DNA of 64,000 nucleotides from Synechococcus sp. WH 8020 (GCF_001040845.1 NZ_CP011941.1:949744-1013743); one strand, 5' to 3'; positions 43,712 through 53,017 are shown, counted from the stretch's first letter. Notes: generated by a model from the sequence alone, not told the origin. Numbers and translations: made by a program.

Positions 43712-44104
43712 ATGAAACGCCTGGTCTCAATCTCTGCTGCTTCACTTGTGATGATCGCAGCGGCATGGTTAACGCAACCGTCGGCAGAAGCTCAGTGGCA
43801 AGGGATTAATGAGAAAACATGGGCCGAATCCATCCAATCTGCCATTCGCGACAAAGCTTCAGCACAGGAAATTTGCACAAATTCCAGGAATTTTGCAACA
43901 GCCTCGAAAGAAGAAGCCTTCAAAGATTGGGCTTATTCAATAGCCAAAAAGTACTGTACGGTGGCGGACGGCAAAATAGAAGCAGTAGCTCCCATTTCCA
44001 AGAAGGAAGAGCAGTGCCATCTCGATAGCTCTGACATCTACCTAATCAGCATTGGGGAGAAGATTCGCAAACAAGGCAAGGAATGCTGGGCTTCTTTCAA
44101 TTAA
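43712..44104 (+). CDS. Small exported protein, unknown function
   Basis: 130 residues with a signal peptide (SAASLVMIAAAWLTQ, cleavage near AEA at residue 27). The mature domain is helical with four cysteines (EICTNSR, KKYCTV, EQCHLD, KECWASF) that could form two disulphides. ATG 43712 directly after a polar leader. No family recognised; isolated in an accessory region. Confidence 0.75.
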   Translation: MKRLVSISAASLVMIAAAWLTQPSAEAQWQGINEKTWAESIQSAIRDKASAQEICTNSRNFATASKEEAFKDWAYSIAKKYCTVADGKIEAVAPISKKEEQCHLDSSDIYLISIGEKIRKQGKECWASFN

Positions 44105-44656
44105 AGATCAATACAAACACATTCCAATCAACTGATTTTATCTCTTCCAACAATGCATTATTGACAGCAAAGATAATCAACAGCCTGTAATCGATACACA
44201 TACTTAATTCCAGCAGGGAGCCCCATTGTGATATCTAGCTGGTGACTGTAAATGTCCACTTTGGCCTTATGACAATTCCATTGGACGAGGATCGACCCTT
44301 AGACGAGCGATCGTCTCAACTCCTGCCCCCTCGCTTAGGGAAATGACTTCAAGGGCGCTGGAGACACCTCGTGAGCCAGCAGAGAATTCCAACGGCAAGG
44401 GCCTTGCGTGGAGAATTTTCGATTGAAGAGCTCTGCGCACGCTGACATCGCTCGCTCGGTTGCCTCGCATTTATTGGATTTAAAGGCATGCAGCTTGCGG
44501 GCTGACTAGCAGATTCAAAAGCGGTCCCTGAGATTTTGAGATCCAGTCAAGCTGTAAACATCTCTCCTCCTTGAAGACGATCAATGCACGCCGACTGACA
44601 TGAACATAGGTCCCAATGCTCAGTGCTATACCTGCTAAAAGAGAAGCCAAGAACCA
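44105..44656. other. Intergenic region, nothing supported
   Basis: 552 bases. A minus-strand frame at 44267-44470 is open but has no ribosome binding site, family or compositional support. No RNA gene or terminator seen. Confidence 0.45.
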
Positions 44657-44854
44657 ATGTCAGAAGAGCAATTAAACGCCTTCAGAGAAAAGGTCCAATC
44701 CGACGCCCTTCTACAGGGCCAGCTCAAAGTCGCGGCAGACGTCGAAGCTGTAGCTGCCATTGCAGCAGAGAACGGATTTCATCTCAAGCCAGATAACGCG
44801 TTACGGATGCTGATGTGGGAGTTTCAAGAAGCAGAATTAGAAGGTGGCGATTGA
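44657..44854 (+). CDS. Nif11-domain leader-like short protein
   Basis: 65 residues with a Nif11-type domain: MSEEQLNAFREKVQSDALLQGQL, then AADVEAVAAIAAENGFHL and a second helix. In marine picocyanobacteria this domain commonly forms the leader of lanthipeptide (prochlorosin) and other precursor peptides, which end in a Gly-Gly cleavage motif followed by a variable core. Here the protein stops at ELEGGD, one residue after Gly-Gly, so there is a leader-like end with no core. No modifying enzyme or peptidase-transporter is in the window. It may be a degraded precursor or a stand-alone Nif11 protein. Confidence 0.8.
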   Translation: MSEEQLNAFREKVQSDALLQGQLKVAADVEAVAAIAAENGFHLKPDNALRMLMWEFQEAELEGGD

Positions 44855-45227
44855 AAATCACCTCGTCAAGCCAATCAACTCCTTCGTTCAGGCCTGCTCA
44901 GCTGCAATGTGATCAATCATTCATTGCGTGAGTCCAAAGAAATTGATTCTTTTATAGGATCAATCTAGGCATCAAAGTCCCCTTTACGGCACAAAGTAGT
45001 CACCAAGTTGATTGTTAAACAACAAACTCAGCGACACTCTCTCTTCAATCGCAGCTTCAACTGGCTTTTTCTCTCTTAACGAGCCATCATCCGAACCTCA
45101 CGGAACGGAATGGCCCCGGTCAATGCCTGTTTCCGATGCTCAGCATTGTTTCGCTCCGAAGACGATCTAGTGAATGGTGTTCACACGTCCACGACAACAC
45201 ACAGGGCCAGGCATTGACCCCAAGGAC
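44855..45227. other. Intergenic region, nothing recognised
   Basis: 373 bases after the Nif11 gene. Searched for a displaced core peptide in the same direction; none was found. Confidence 0.45.
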
Positions 45228-45497
45228 TCAGCCATGCCGTAGGTGGGCCATCGCGCTGTTGTGTAGATGCCTTTCATGGGCATGGCGATTGGCCCAAACC
45301 CGCTGTTGTGCCAATGCGCTGTTTGAATCGAGAAGGTCTGGATGCCCTTCAAGCTGGACGTGACTGGATTGGCTCAGACGTTGCTCGTGGGCGTGATGAT
45401 CGGCCCAAGCAAGAAACTCAGCAGCTGCCTTCTGGCGGCGTTCCAGCACATTGCTGCTGTAGTCAATTTGAAGCGAACGAAGAGTGGCGTTCATCAT
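45228..45497 (-). CDS. Hypothetical protein with AWAxxHAHE repeat
   Basis: 89 residues, starting at one of two adjacent ATGs. It contains an internal duplication of about 20 residues: LAWADHHAHEQRLSQ near 29-43 and VWANRHAHERHLHNS near 67-81, each with a W-A-x-x-H-A-H-E core. The histidine and glutamate density could bind metal. Coding is supported by core-like codon use and by the repeat being better conserved as protein. No family recognised. Divergent from the methyltransferase gene. Confidence 0.55.
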   Translation of the reverse strand: MMNATLRSLQIDYSSNVLERRQKAAAEFLAWADHHAHEQRLSQSSHVQLEGHPDLLDSNSALAQQRVWANRHAHERHLHNSAMAHLRHG

Positions 45498-45644
45498 GCA
45501 AGCCTCGTTTCGACTTAAACATTCTGTATCGGTTGATACGGAATTTGCGTTGACTTCATAATTCTTTCCCTAACGAAACGATTTGCAGCCTCGGTTGTAT
45601 GGGTTCATCCATTGAAATGGGCGTATTGATCCGACCACTGCCCA

Positions 45645-46700
45645 ATGGCGTCGAGCCTGACTGAAATCGCTTACCGCACCATCCAGCAGGGACGAAGCCT
45701 GGCAGGACTGGCCCATAAGGAGCTAAGCACCAAAGCCATGGAGCTGTTGGCACCCGACGTTGTTCCCAACACAGAACCTGTTCCCGACGCATTACTGAAC
45801 GAACTTCGACGCTCATTAAGCGCCCTTCAGGACATCGATTGGCAGGAGTCAGAACAAGGTCTCTATCCCTCATCTCTGCTGTTTGACATCCCCTGGTTGG
45901 AATGGGCGGAGCGCTACCCACGCATTTGGCTTGATCTTCCCTCGAATTGGGCTAGACGGCGAGCTCGCAACGTCCAGGACATTCCAGAGACGCACGACAA
46001 AGAGTTGTATCCGGATTACTACTTACAAAACTTCCATCACCAAACCGATGGATATCTCAGCGATCACTCTGCTGAGCTCTACGACTTGCAAGTCGACATT
46101 TTGTTCAATGGCGCCGCAGACGCCATGCGCCGAAGGCTGATCGCTCCCTTGAAACGGGGTTTGAAACGGTTTAGTGATCGCCCTGAAGCCAGTCTGCGCA
46201 TTCTTGACGTGGCGACAGGAACCGGTCGGACCCTCCATCAAATCCGAGCTGCACTTCCGAAAGCTTCACTCTTTGGTCTGGATCTCTCGGAATCCTATTT
46301 GCGTCAGGCCAATCGTTGGTTGAATAAGGGGAACGACAGCCTCGTGCAACTGCTCCAAGGCAATGGAGAATCCATGCCATTTGGTGATGAAAGCATGCAG
46401 GCGGTGACCTGCGTTTTCCTGATGCATGAGCTTCCTGCCGAGGCGCGGCAGGCCGTTCTCAATGATGCGTACCGATTGCTCGAGCCCGGTGGCGTTCTAG
46501 TTCTTGCCGACTCGATTCAACTCAAAGATTCGCCGCAGTACAGCGTGGCGATGGACAATTTCCGGAGGATCTTTCATGAGCCTTTCTACCGAGATTTCAT
46601 TTCAGATGACATCGAATCACGCCTGAGCAATGCTGGCTTCACTGGGATCTCAGCTGAATCCCATTTCATGGTGAGGGTTTGGACTGCCAACAAGCCTTGA
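45645..46700 (+). CDS. SAM-dependent methyltransferase
   Basis: 351 residues. A helical N-terminal region of about 170 residues (SLTEIAYRTIQQGRSLAGL, LPSNWARRRARNVQDIP) precedes a class I methyltransferase: motif I LDVATGTGRTLHQI near residue 190, acidic loop GLDLSESYLRQANR near 213, motif IV-like FLMHELP and LLEPGGVLVLADS. The N-terminal part is shared by a family of cyanobacterial methyltransferases of unknown substrate. ATG 45645. Confidence 0.88.
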   Translation: MASSLTEIAYRTIQQGRSLAGLAHKELSTKAMELLAPDVVPNTEPVPDALLNELRRSLSALQDIDWQESEQGLYPSSLLFDIPWLEWAERYPRIWLDLPSNWARRRARNVQDIPETHDKELYPDYYLQNFHHQTDGYLSDHSAELYDLQVDILFNGAADAMRRRLIAPLKRGLKRFSDRPEASLRILDVATGTGRTLHQIRAALPKASLFGLDLSESYLRQANRWLNKGNDSLVQLLQGNGESMPFGDESMQAVTCVFLMHELPAEARQAVLNDAYRLLEPGGVLVLADSIQLKDSPQYSVAMDNFRRIFHEPFYRDFISDDIESRLSNAGFTGISAESHFMVRVWTANKP

Positions 46701-46775
46701 AGTGATTCCCTGACATACCCGTCTTGATATCGACCAGCGCCCCATAGGGTGCAGGAACCCTTGCCGAGGGCTTTG

Positions 46776-47090
46776 ATGATCAACCCTTTTTATGTCCGCT
46801 GGCTTCAAGGCTGGACATTTCAGTTGGTCCTAATGGAAGGGAAAGTGCAAGTGGAGGCTCATGGTTTTGGAATTTGTATTCGTACAGCTCTATTGCATGG
46901 CGAAACACCCCAACGGGCCGCTGATCGCCTCGTCCTCGAAGAAGACAAGCGACGCCATGCCCTGCATCAAGCTTGGTTGAAAGGACAGGCCGTTCCAGCT
47001 CATTCCAGTGATCTGCCGTCTTTTGCTGAAACGTCTAATAACGGACCAGAATCACTCGTGGTAGTACATCAACAAACTCTTGTGAGTTAA
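46776..47090 (+). CDS. Conserved hypothetical protein
   Basis: 104 residues from ATG 46776; an alternative frame start at 46749 is less likely. N-terminal part MINPFYVRWLQGWTFQLVL, then a helical stretch ending EEDKRRHALHQAWL, then a polar tail. It looks like a small marine Synechococcus family without assigned function. It follows the methyltransferase by 75 bases in the same direction. Confidence 0.65.
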   Translation: MINPFYVRWLQGWTFQLVLMEGKVQVEAHGFGICIRTALLHGETPQRAADRLVLEEDKRRHALHQAWLKGQAVPAHSSDLPSFAETSNNGPESLVVVHQQTLVS

Positions 47091-47111
47091 ATCAAGGCTT
47101 TTATTGTTACT

Positions 47112-47378
47112 TCACGTCGACAATTTTGCCAGCACAAATCCAATCAAAAGTCCTGGTCCACCCCAACGCAGCGAACGCCAAAAGATTGGAGCTGAGGTTG
47201 TTTTAAACATCCACTCAAAATTATTTTGGCCTTCAACAACTTGTTGAATGAGGCTTCGACGTTGCAATCGTCGCCTAGAACGAACATCGCTTCCTTCCCA
47301 ACGCCTTGGCTGAAAGTGAATCAACGTGGCCAGGGCGTGTAAGGGACGCAAGTGTTTGCGACGGAAACCTGATGCCAT
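47112..47378 (-). CDS. Small basic protein with C-terminal membrane helix
   Basis: 88 residues from ATG 47378. The N-terminal half is Arg/His-rich (GFRRKHLRPLHAL, VRSRRRLQRRSL), and the end has a short hydrophobic helix (GGPGLLIGFVLAKL). Convergent with the preceding gene and divergent from the next. No family recognised; the tail-anchor arrangement is the main feature. Confidence 0.5.
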   Translation of the reverse strand: MASGFRRKHLRPLHALATLIHFQPRRWEGSDVRSRRRLQRRSLIQQVVEGQNNFEWMFKTTSAPIFWRSLRWGGPGLLIGFVLAKLST

Positions 47379-47452
47379 GAAAGCTTTCACTGTGCACGTC
47401 GCAGCGTCAGACGTGAAGCATCAGGATAAGGGCAACCGATCGTCAGAAGACA

Positions 47453-47707
47453 ATGTCAACGGCTGAATCGCGCTGGCCAGAACACGCCCCTGAACTCGCG
47501 AAGCAGCTTCATGGTTGCCTGAGTCTTGGCGACCGTGACTGGCATCGCTTCAAGACCGATGCCAACCGTCGTAGCGCTGAACTGATGGCTGCTGCTCTGT
47601 CTCAACTCATCCAGGGTGGAGAGCGCCACGATGTCGAGGAACTCACAGAGCAAGCCCTGCGCTGGATCAGAAGGGAACTGAAAGACCCTGGCTGTCCGCA
47701 CCGTTGA
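47453..47707 (+). CDS. Small conserved cyanobacterial helical protein
   Basis: 84 residues. WPEHAPELAKQL and LGDRDWHRFKTDANRRSAELMAAALSQL are reminiscent of a short cyanobacterial family of unknown function (I recall a DUF6439-type name but am not certain). Soluble, helical. Its end overlaps the convergent anti-sigma-like gene by 41 bases. ATG 47453. Confidence 0.68.
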   Translation: MSTAESRWPEHAPELAKQLHGCLSLGDRDWHRFKTDANRRSAELMAAALSQLIQGGERHDVEELTEQALRWIRRELKDPGCPHR

Positions 47708-48173
47708 AAGACGCCACTCGAGCGTCGGGGCGGCGACTTGCCAGCTGGACGCGATTTCCACGTCGACTCCAGCGCACATCGTCAAAACACTGATACATCA
47801 AAAACAGTCCACGACCTTGATTCGCTTCGATGCACCCAGGAAGCTCCCCGAGACGTGCATGGGAGGGAACTCCTTGACCTTCATCCTGGATCTGCCAAAT
47901 CATCCATTGAGGGGTAAGGATGCGACGCACGCGCAAACACTTGTTGGGGTCGCCAGAGTTCCCGTGACGAACAGCATTAACGAGGGCTTCCTGAAGACCG
48001 AGCTGTAGCCGACCGGTTGTCTCATCACAGTCCACGGGGTCGAGGAGCAACTCCAACAACGGAGAGAGTTGGAGTGTGGAAGGAAGAATGAAGTCAGCCC
48101 AGCGCGTTCGTTGGAACGAGGGGGTGAGATTGAAACTGAACGACCCTGAAGTCGATCCAAGCCTTGATGACAT
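47667..48173 (-). CDS. RsbW-like anti-sigma factor/histidine-kinase-type ATPase
   Basis: 168 residues with a HATPase_c_2 fold: N-box LQEALVNAVRHGNSGDPNK, G1-box QDEGQGVPSHARL and G2-box GRGLFLMYQ. Such stand-alone ATPases phosphorylate anti-anti-sigma proteins in partner-switching systems. No STAS-domain partner or sigma factor gene is next to it, so its partner is unknown. ATG 48173; a variable 60-residue segment lies N-terminal of the domain. Confidence 0.85.
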   Translation of the reverse strand: MSSRLGSTSGSFSFNLTPSFQRTRWADFILPSTLQLSPLLELLLDPVDCDETTGRLQLGLQEALVNAVRHGNSGDPNKCLRVRRILTPQWMIWQIQDEGQGVPSHARLGELPGCIEANQGRGLFLMYQCFDDVRWSRRGNRVQLASRRPDARVASFNGADSQGLSVPF

Positions 48174-48237
48174 CAGGACCGAAGCATCCTGTTTTGACCA
48201 TACCCCTTGATCTGATTCATGCCAGTAGGTCGGTCAC

Positions 48238-48951
48238 TCATTGACGAGCAACCAGGGACGGATGGTTGAGCAATGCATCGATCAGTCGAACGCCTCTCAG
48301 CTGATTGATCAAAGGCATATGGCCCTCTGGCGCCTTCAGTGACCAATCGAAAGCACCGGGATAGCGTGTCCAGACTCCCTCCTGTTTCCAACCAATCCGA
48401 GGCCAGAGCTTGTCGTAACGACCATTGAGAGTGGCCAGCAAACGAGCTTGAACTGTGAAGCCAAACCGGCCTTGGGAGTAAGCGATCCAGAGACGATCCA
48501 TCGTGACGAGATCCAACCCGCTCATGGGCATGACTTCGCTGAAATAGACATAACCCCGCCGTTCGGCCTGCTCACCGGCCAGCTTGCGCAGGAAGACGCT
48601 GGTGAGGCGATCAGCCTCTTCAAACCGTTCTTCGAGAAGAGCCTGCTGAAGAGGGGAATAGTCGAGATCGCATTCTGAACCGGTCACAAACCATCCTCCG
48701 GAATCACCACAAAGAGGGCTCAAGACCGCTGGTTGATGACGATGCAAGATCTGAAGAATCCAACCAGCCGTCCACTCATCTCCTTCACGATCGAAGGAGG
48801 CGAGGGCACCCTCACCCATCAAAGCCAATTGATCAGCAGCTTTCTCAACTGCTGGGATCAAGGAGCGTTGTTGTCGTGCTGAGCCACTGGAGAATTTCTC
48901 TAGGAGCTCATCGACGCTGAGATCGGATGAAGAAGACAGACCAGAAAGCAT
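48238..48951 (-). CDS. gun4: GUN4-domain tetrapyrrole-binding protein
   Basis: 237 residues. An N-terminal helical bundle (about 90 residues) precedes the GUN4 core: DYSPLQQALLEERFEEADRLT, then DRLWIAYSQGRFGFTVQ and WKQEGVWTRYPGAFDWSLKAPEGHMP. It binds protoporphyrin IX and Mg-protoporphyrin and stimulates Mg-chelatase at the chlorophyll branch point. Divergent from mnmH with 40 bases between. The two-part layout equals the Synechocystis protein. Confidence 0.95.
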   Translation of the reverse strand: MLSGLSSSSDLSVDELLEKFSSGSARQQRSLIPAVEKAADQLALMGEGALASFDREGDEWTAGWILQILHRHQPAVLSPLCGDSGGWFVTGSECDLDYSPLQQALLEERFEEADRLTSVFLRKLAGEQAERRGYVYFSEVMPMSGLDLVTMDRLWIAYSQGRFGFTVQARLLATLNGRYDKLWPRIGWKQEGVWTRYPGAFDWSLKAPEGHMPLINQLRGVRLIDALLNHPSLVARQ

Positions 48952-48991
48952 GACGAGCGACCTGCTCTAACTGGCACGGCGTTATCCCACT

Positions 48992-50047
48992 ATGTCAGGG
49001 ATGGGATCCACAAACGTGAGCGGAATCAATCAGTTTCGGGCGACGGACGGAACGCTGGTTGATGTACGCACTCCATCCGAATTTGCCCAGGGTCATTGGC
49101 CTGGCGCGATCAACATCCCCCTGTTTACCGATGAACAGAGAGCCGTTGTGGGTCGTGCCTACAAGCAAAAGGGCCGCAAACAAGCCATCGAGCTCGGCCT
49201 GAGCTTCACCGGCCCAGCCCTTGTTGATCTCTCCAAAGCTCTAACGAAGGCAGCTGGAGGCCCCGACCAGCCGCTTCGGCTGTATTGCTGGCGGGGGGGG
49301 ATGCGCTCCAACAGCATGGCCTGGCTTGCGGCACTTCAGGACCATCCCACCCTTGTGCTCGAAGGTGGCTACAAGGTGTATCGCCGCTGGGTGCTCGAGC
49401 AATTTGAACGGCGCTGGCCAGTCCAGCTCCTGGGCGGAAGAACGGGCACTGGAAAGACAGATCTCCTGATCGCCTTGCAATCGTTCAATGTGGCTGTGGT
49501 GGATTTGGAGGGCTTGGCGCATCACCGTGGAAGCAGCTTCGGTGGTCTTGGCCAACCCCATCAACCCAGCACTGAGCATTACGAGAATCGACTCGCTGAA
49601 GCCTTGGATGGCTATCGGAAACAACACGCCACACAAATTTGGCTGGAAGCAGAGAGCTCCTCGGTGGGCTGCTGCCGCATCCCGAAAGCACTGTTCATGC
49701 AGATGCAACAGGCACCGGTGCTGGAAATTCGCCGCAGTCTCGAGGAGCGGATTGATCAGCTCGTGGCGGTGTATGCCTGCCAAGACCCCGATCAGCTGCA
49801 ACAAGCTACGGAACGCATCCAGCGCAGGCTCGGGCCTCAAAGGACCCAAGCAGCCTTAGAAGCGATCAGAGATCGGCGCTGGCGCGATGCTTGCAGCGCG
49901 ATGCTCGACTATTACGACCGCTGCTATGACCACGAGCTCAAACAAGCCAAAGAAACATCGAATCTTGATCTCAGTGGCCGCAGTCCACGGGATGCGGCAA
50001 TAGAACTGCTGGACACCGGTCGCGTTGTACCGATCGATGCCCCTTAA
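48992..50047 (+). CDS. mnmH: tRNA 2-selenouridine/geranyl-2-thiouridine synthase
   Basis: 351 residues. N-terminal rhodanese domain with [21 protein letters not shown] and active Cys in [13 protein letters not shown] near residue 95; C-terminal P-loop domain with [14 protein letters not shown] near 150. MnmH replaces sulphur by selenium at U34 of some tRNAs, via a geranylated intermediate. No selD is in the window, so it may only act as a geranyl transferase here, unless selD is elsewhere. ATG 48992 or 49001. Confidence 0.93.
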   Translation: MSGMGSTNVSGINQFRATDGTLVDVRTPSEFAQGHWPGAINIPLFTDEQRAVVGRAYKQKGRKQAIELGLSFTGPALVDLSKALTKAAGGPDQPLRLYCWRGGMRSNSMAWLAALQDHPTLVLEGGYKVYRRWVLEQFERRWPVQLLGGRTGTGKTDLLIALQSFNVAVVDLEGLAHHRGSSFGGLGQPHQPSTEHYENRLAEALDGYRKQHATQIWLEAESSSVGCCRIPKALFMQMQQAPVLEIRRSLEERIDQLVAVYACQDPDQLQQATERIQRRLGPQRTQAALEAIRDRRWRDACSAMLDYYDRCYDHELKQAKETSNLDLSGRSPRDAAIELLDTGRVVPIDAP

Positions 50048-50076
50048 GATCCCGCTTAGGTACTGGAACAGGATTC

Positions 50077-50463
50077 ATGGCAGACGGAAGCAAGGCAGTA
50101 ATCCAGTTCCTTCGTGGCGTGGATGAACCCGTGGTTCCAGACATCCGCGTGACTCGCAGTCGTGATGGACGAACTGGACAGGCGATCTTCGTGTTTGAAC
50201 AACCCGAGGCACTGGCTCCTGAAGTGATGGAAGCCATCACAGGCATGTTCATGCTCGATGAAGAGGGCATGCTCGTCACCCGTGAGGTGAACGGCAAGTT
50301 TGTGAACGGCAAAGCAAGCGCTTTGGAGGCCACATACACCTGGAAAAGCGAACAGGATTTTGAGCGTTTCATGCGCTTCGCTCAGAGGTATGCCGAGTCC
50401 TCAGGTCTTGGTTATTCCCAGGATTCAGGCGAAGCTCCTGCGAGTGACAGCTCAAACGGGTGA
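50077..50463 (+). CDS. psb28: Photosystem II assembly factor Psb28
   Basis: 128 residues. [25 protein letters not shown] and [23 protein letters not shown] are signature stretches of Psb28, a cytosolic-side factor that binds the CP47 assembly intermediate. It has a longer Ser/Asp-rich C-terminal tail than the ~110-residue plastid form. Its TGA overlaps the GTG of the next gene (GTGA). Confidence 0.96.
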   Translation: MADGSKAVIQFLRGVDEPVVPDIRVTRSRDGRTGQAIFVFEQPEALAPEVMEAITGMFMLDEEGMLVTREVNGKFVNGKASALEATYTWKSEQDFERFMRFAQRYAESSGLGYSQDSGEAPASDSSNG

Positions 50464-51539
50464 AGCTTCAACACTGGTTTGGACTTTGCGCCGTTCTGGC
50501 AACAGGACTGTTGTTCTGGAGTTTGCGTGAAGTCCTGATCCACTTGTTTGCAGCCATCGTTTTAGCAATGGCGCTGTGCACACTCGTTGGAGCACTTCGT
50601 CAGCGCTGGAACCTTCCCAGACCCTTGGCACTGCTGGTCTGCATTGCTGGTCTGGTGGTGATGGTGTCTGTGGGCTTAACCGTGATCGTGCCGCCTTTCA
50701 CGAGCCAATTTCAACAACTCATTCTTCAGCTTCCATCGGCTGCCAAAGCCCTGAAAGACCTGCTTTTACAGGCTTTTTCGTCGGTTAGCTCCATGGTGTA
50801 TGGCAATGGGAGTTCCAGCACTTGGAGCCAACTGCTCTTCCCTAAAGGCTTGGCGGACAGCCCAGGCGGGCCTGCGCTCGCCTCCAGCTTGACCGGAGGC
50901 TTGTTGGGACTTCTTGGCTTAGCAGGCAATGTTGGCAGTGGTCTGCTTCAGCTTCTCATCGTCTTTGCCGTCACTTTGATGGTGGCAGTCCAACCCCATG
51001 CCTACAAAAACGTTGGCATTCAGTTGTTGCCGTCCTTCTATCGAAGGCGGGCTCGCGTGATCCTCAACATGTGCGGGGACGCCCTCAGCAACTGGATGAT
51101 CGGCGTGTTGATCAGTTCCGTTTGCGTTGCTGTTTTGGCTGGAATCGGACTCTCACTCATGGGAGTGAAGTTGGTGATGGCCAATGCCTTGCTGGCTGGC
51201 TTACTCAACGTGATTCCCAATGTGGGGCCTACCCTCAGCACGGTCTTTCCGATGTCCGTCGCTCTGCTCGACGCCCCTTGGAAAGCCTTAGCTGTCTTGG
51301 GGCTCTACATCTTCATTCAGAACATGGAGAGCTACGTAATCACGCCTTCCGTGATGCAGCGCCAGGTCAATTTGCTGCCAGGGCTCACCCTTGCCGCTCA
51401 ATTGATCTTCACTGTTCTTTTCGGCCCGCTTGGCCTGCTGCTCGCTCTTCCCCTAGCGGTTGTGTTGCAAGTTCTCATTCGCGAAGTCGTCGTTCACGAT
51501 CTTCTTGACCCCTGGAAGCGGCAGAAATTGACCTCATGA
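50460..51539 (+). CDS. AI-2E/PerM-family membrane transporter, first copy
   Basis: 359 residues with about eight hydrophobic helices in the AI-2E/PerM pattern: [22 protein letters not shown] at the start, a soluble middle segment, then [18 protein letters not shown] and the closing [21 protein letters not shown]. Family members export varied solutes or act as Na+/H+ exchangers; the substrate is unknown. GTG start overlapping psb28. The next gene is a paralogue, overlapping by ATGA. Confidence 0.88.
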   Translation: MKLQHWFGLCAVLATGLLFWSLREVLIHLFAAIVLAMALCTLVGALRQRWNLPRPLALLVCIAGLVVMVSVGLTVIVPPFTSQFQQLILQLPSAAKALKDLLLQAFSSVSSMVYGNGSSSTWSQLLFPKGLADSPGGPALASSLTGGLLGLLGLAGNVGSGLLQLLIVFAVTLMVAVQPHAYKNVGIQLLPSFYRRRARVILNMCGDALSNWMIGVLISSVCVAVLAGIGLSLMGVKLVMANALLAGLLNVIPNVGPTLSTVFPMSVALLDAPWKALAVLGLYIFIQNMESYVITPSVMQRQVNLLPGLTLAAQLIFTVLFGPLGLLLALPLAVVLQVLIREVVVHDLLDPWKRQKLTS

Positions 51540-52603
51540 ACGCTCGCACCCTGCTGATTGCGCTCACATCCATCCTGCTCACACTGCTGTTGTGGCAGCT
51601 GCGCTGGGTGCTGCTGATTTTGTTTGGAGCCGTTGTGTTGGCCGTGACACTCGACGTTCCGATCCTGAAGTTGATGGAACGCTTCAGGCTCCAGCGGCCC
51701 GTTGCCCTATTGGTCGTTCTTGTGGTTCTGTTCCTGGGCGGAACCTTGGTGGTTCAACTCCTCCTCCCAGAACTGCTGGGACAATTCGAACAACTCACCG
51801 CTCTGTTGCCCAATCTGATCGACAAGATCAGGTCGATCATCGCAAGCCAACCAAGCCTGTCAGACCTCAACATCAGTCCATCTGAATCCCTCAGCTGGAC
51901 GGGAATTCAGCCCGTTGGGGCGCAGCTACTTGGGTATGCCGGTGGTGCTGCAAATGGCTTGATTCAAGTTCTTTTGATGAGTCTGTTGGCGATCCTGCTC
52001 GCACTGGATCCCAAATCCCATCGCCAAATGCTGATCGCGGTGAGTCCTCGCCCTGCACGGGCTCAAGTCACGAAACTGCTGGATCGCTGCCGAGACGCTC
52101 TCGGCGGATGGCTTGCCGGCATGACCATTTCAGCAACTGCGGTGTTTGTCCTCACCTGGACTGGGCTCGCCATCCTTGGTGTGCCATTGGCCCTGCTCAG
52201 CGGCTTGGTATGCGGCTTGCTCACCTTTGTCCCCACGATTGGGCCTACGGCAGCAACGCTTTTGCCGATGGGGATTGCTCTTTTAATCTCCCCAACCCTG
52301 ATGCTGCAGGTGTTGGTCTTGCGGCTTGCTCTGCAAAACCTCGAAGCTTTTGTCTTAACACCTGTCCTGCTGAGTCGGACGGTGAATCTGTTACCAACTG
52401 TGGCGTTGACCGCCCAGTTAAGCCTGGGAGCCCTACTGGGGCTGCCAGGCGTTCTGCTCGCTTTACCTCTGGTGGTGGTGCTTCAGGTGATCATGCAGCA
52501 AGTGGTGATCAAGCAGATCATGGACCGCTGGGAGCTATCCCCCGTATTGCCATCCCGTGCTGCTGAGCTCAAGGGCAGCAGCGTCACGGTGGAGAACCGC
52601 TGA
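51536..52603 (+). CDS. AI-2E/PerM-family membrane transporter, second copy
   Basis: 355 residues, same topology as its upstream paralogue (LLLWQLRWVLLILFGAVVLAV, GLLTFVPTIGPTAATLLP, LLGLPGVLLALPLVVVLQVI), but only moderately similar, so the pair is an old duplication. ATG overlaps the previous stop by four bases. The 3' end overlaps the convergent flavin reductase-like gene by 69 bases. Confidence 0.88.
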   Translation: MNARTLLIALTSILLTLLLWQLRWVLLILFGAVVLAVTLDVPILKLMERFRLQRPVALLVVLVVLFLGGTLVVQLLLPELLGQFEQLTALLPNLIDKIRSIIASQPSLSDLNISPSESLSWTGIQPVGAQLLGYAGGAANGLIQVLLMSLLAILLALDPKSHRQMLIAVSPRPARAQVTKLLDRCRDALGGWLAGMTISATAVFVLTWTGLAILGVPLALLSGLVCGLLTFVPTIGPTAATLLPMGIALLISPTLMLQVLVLRLALQNLEAFVLTPVLLSRTVNLLPTVALTAQLSLGALLGLPGVLLALPLVVVLQVIMQQVVIKQIMDRWELSPVLPSRAAELKGSSVTVENR

Positions 52604-53017
52604 TTTCACCTGGCCAAGAAACACGGTGTGATCGCCATGGGCAAGTTCACCCACAAGCTCACACTCCACTGCACCGAGGGCGTCCTTGAGAATCGGTAAA
52701 CCCAGCTCGCCTGTTGTGAATGGAGCGGCCTCAAAGCGTCCGCCAACCGCCTGCTGTGGCTTGAAAAACACAGCAGCCAAATCCTTCTGATCGGCGGCCA
52801 ACACGTTGAGGGAGAAGCGGCGAGTGCGTTGAATCATGCCGTTGCTGGTGCTATCGGCACGAACAGCCATCACCACCAGGGGTGGATCGAAGGATCCCTG
52901 TGTCACCCAACTAGCAGTGAACCCATTGACCTGATCCCCTTCTGCGACACCACAGATGAACAAGCCATGGGGGATTTTTCTAAGCAGGGTTTTCTTGGCG
53001 TCGAGATCGAGCGACAT
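52535..53017 (-). CDS. Flavin reductase-like FMN-binding protein
   Basis: 160 residues with the flavin reductase-like split-barrel fold: GLFICGVAEGDQVNGFTASWVTQGSFDPPLV (flavin phosphate and ring binding) and later FSLNVLAADQKDLAAVF. The sequence resembles the C-terminal domain of cyanobacterial flavodiiron proteins as a free-standing unit. It could reduce FMN with NAD(P)H; the partner oxygenase is not evident. ATG 53017. Followed by the small membrane protein gene region upstream on the same strand. Confidence 0.86.
   Translation of the reverse strand: MSLDLDAKKTLLRKIPHGLFICGVAEGDQVNGFTASWVTQGSFDPPLVVMAVRADSTSNGMIQRTRRFSLNVLAADQKDLAAVFFKPQQAVGGRFEAAPFTTGELGLPILKDALGAVECELVGELAHGDHTVFLGQVKSAVLHRDAAALELSSTGWQYGG

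Noticed and set aside
44267-44470. 67-codon minus-strand frame
   Set aside because: No hydrophobic or domain pattern, no ribosome binding site, and in a gap that otherwise looks non-coding.
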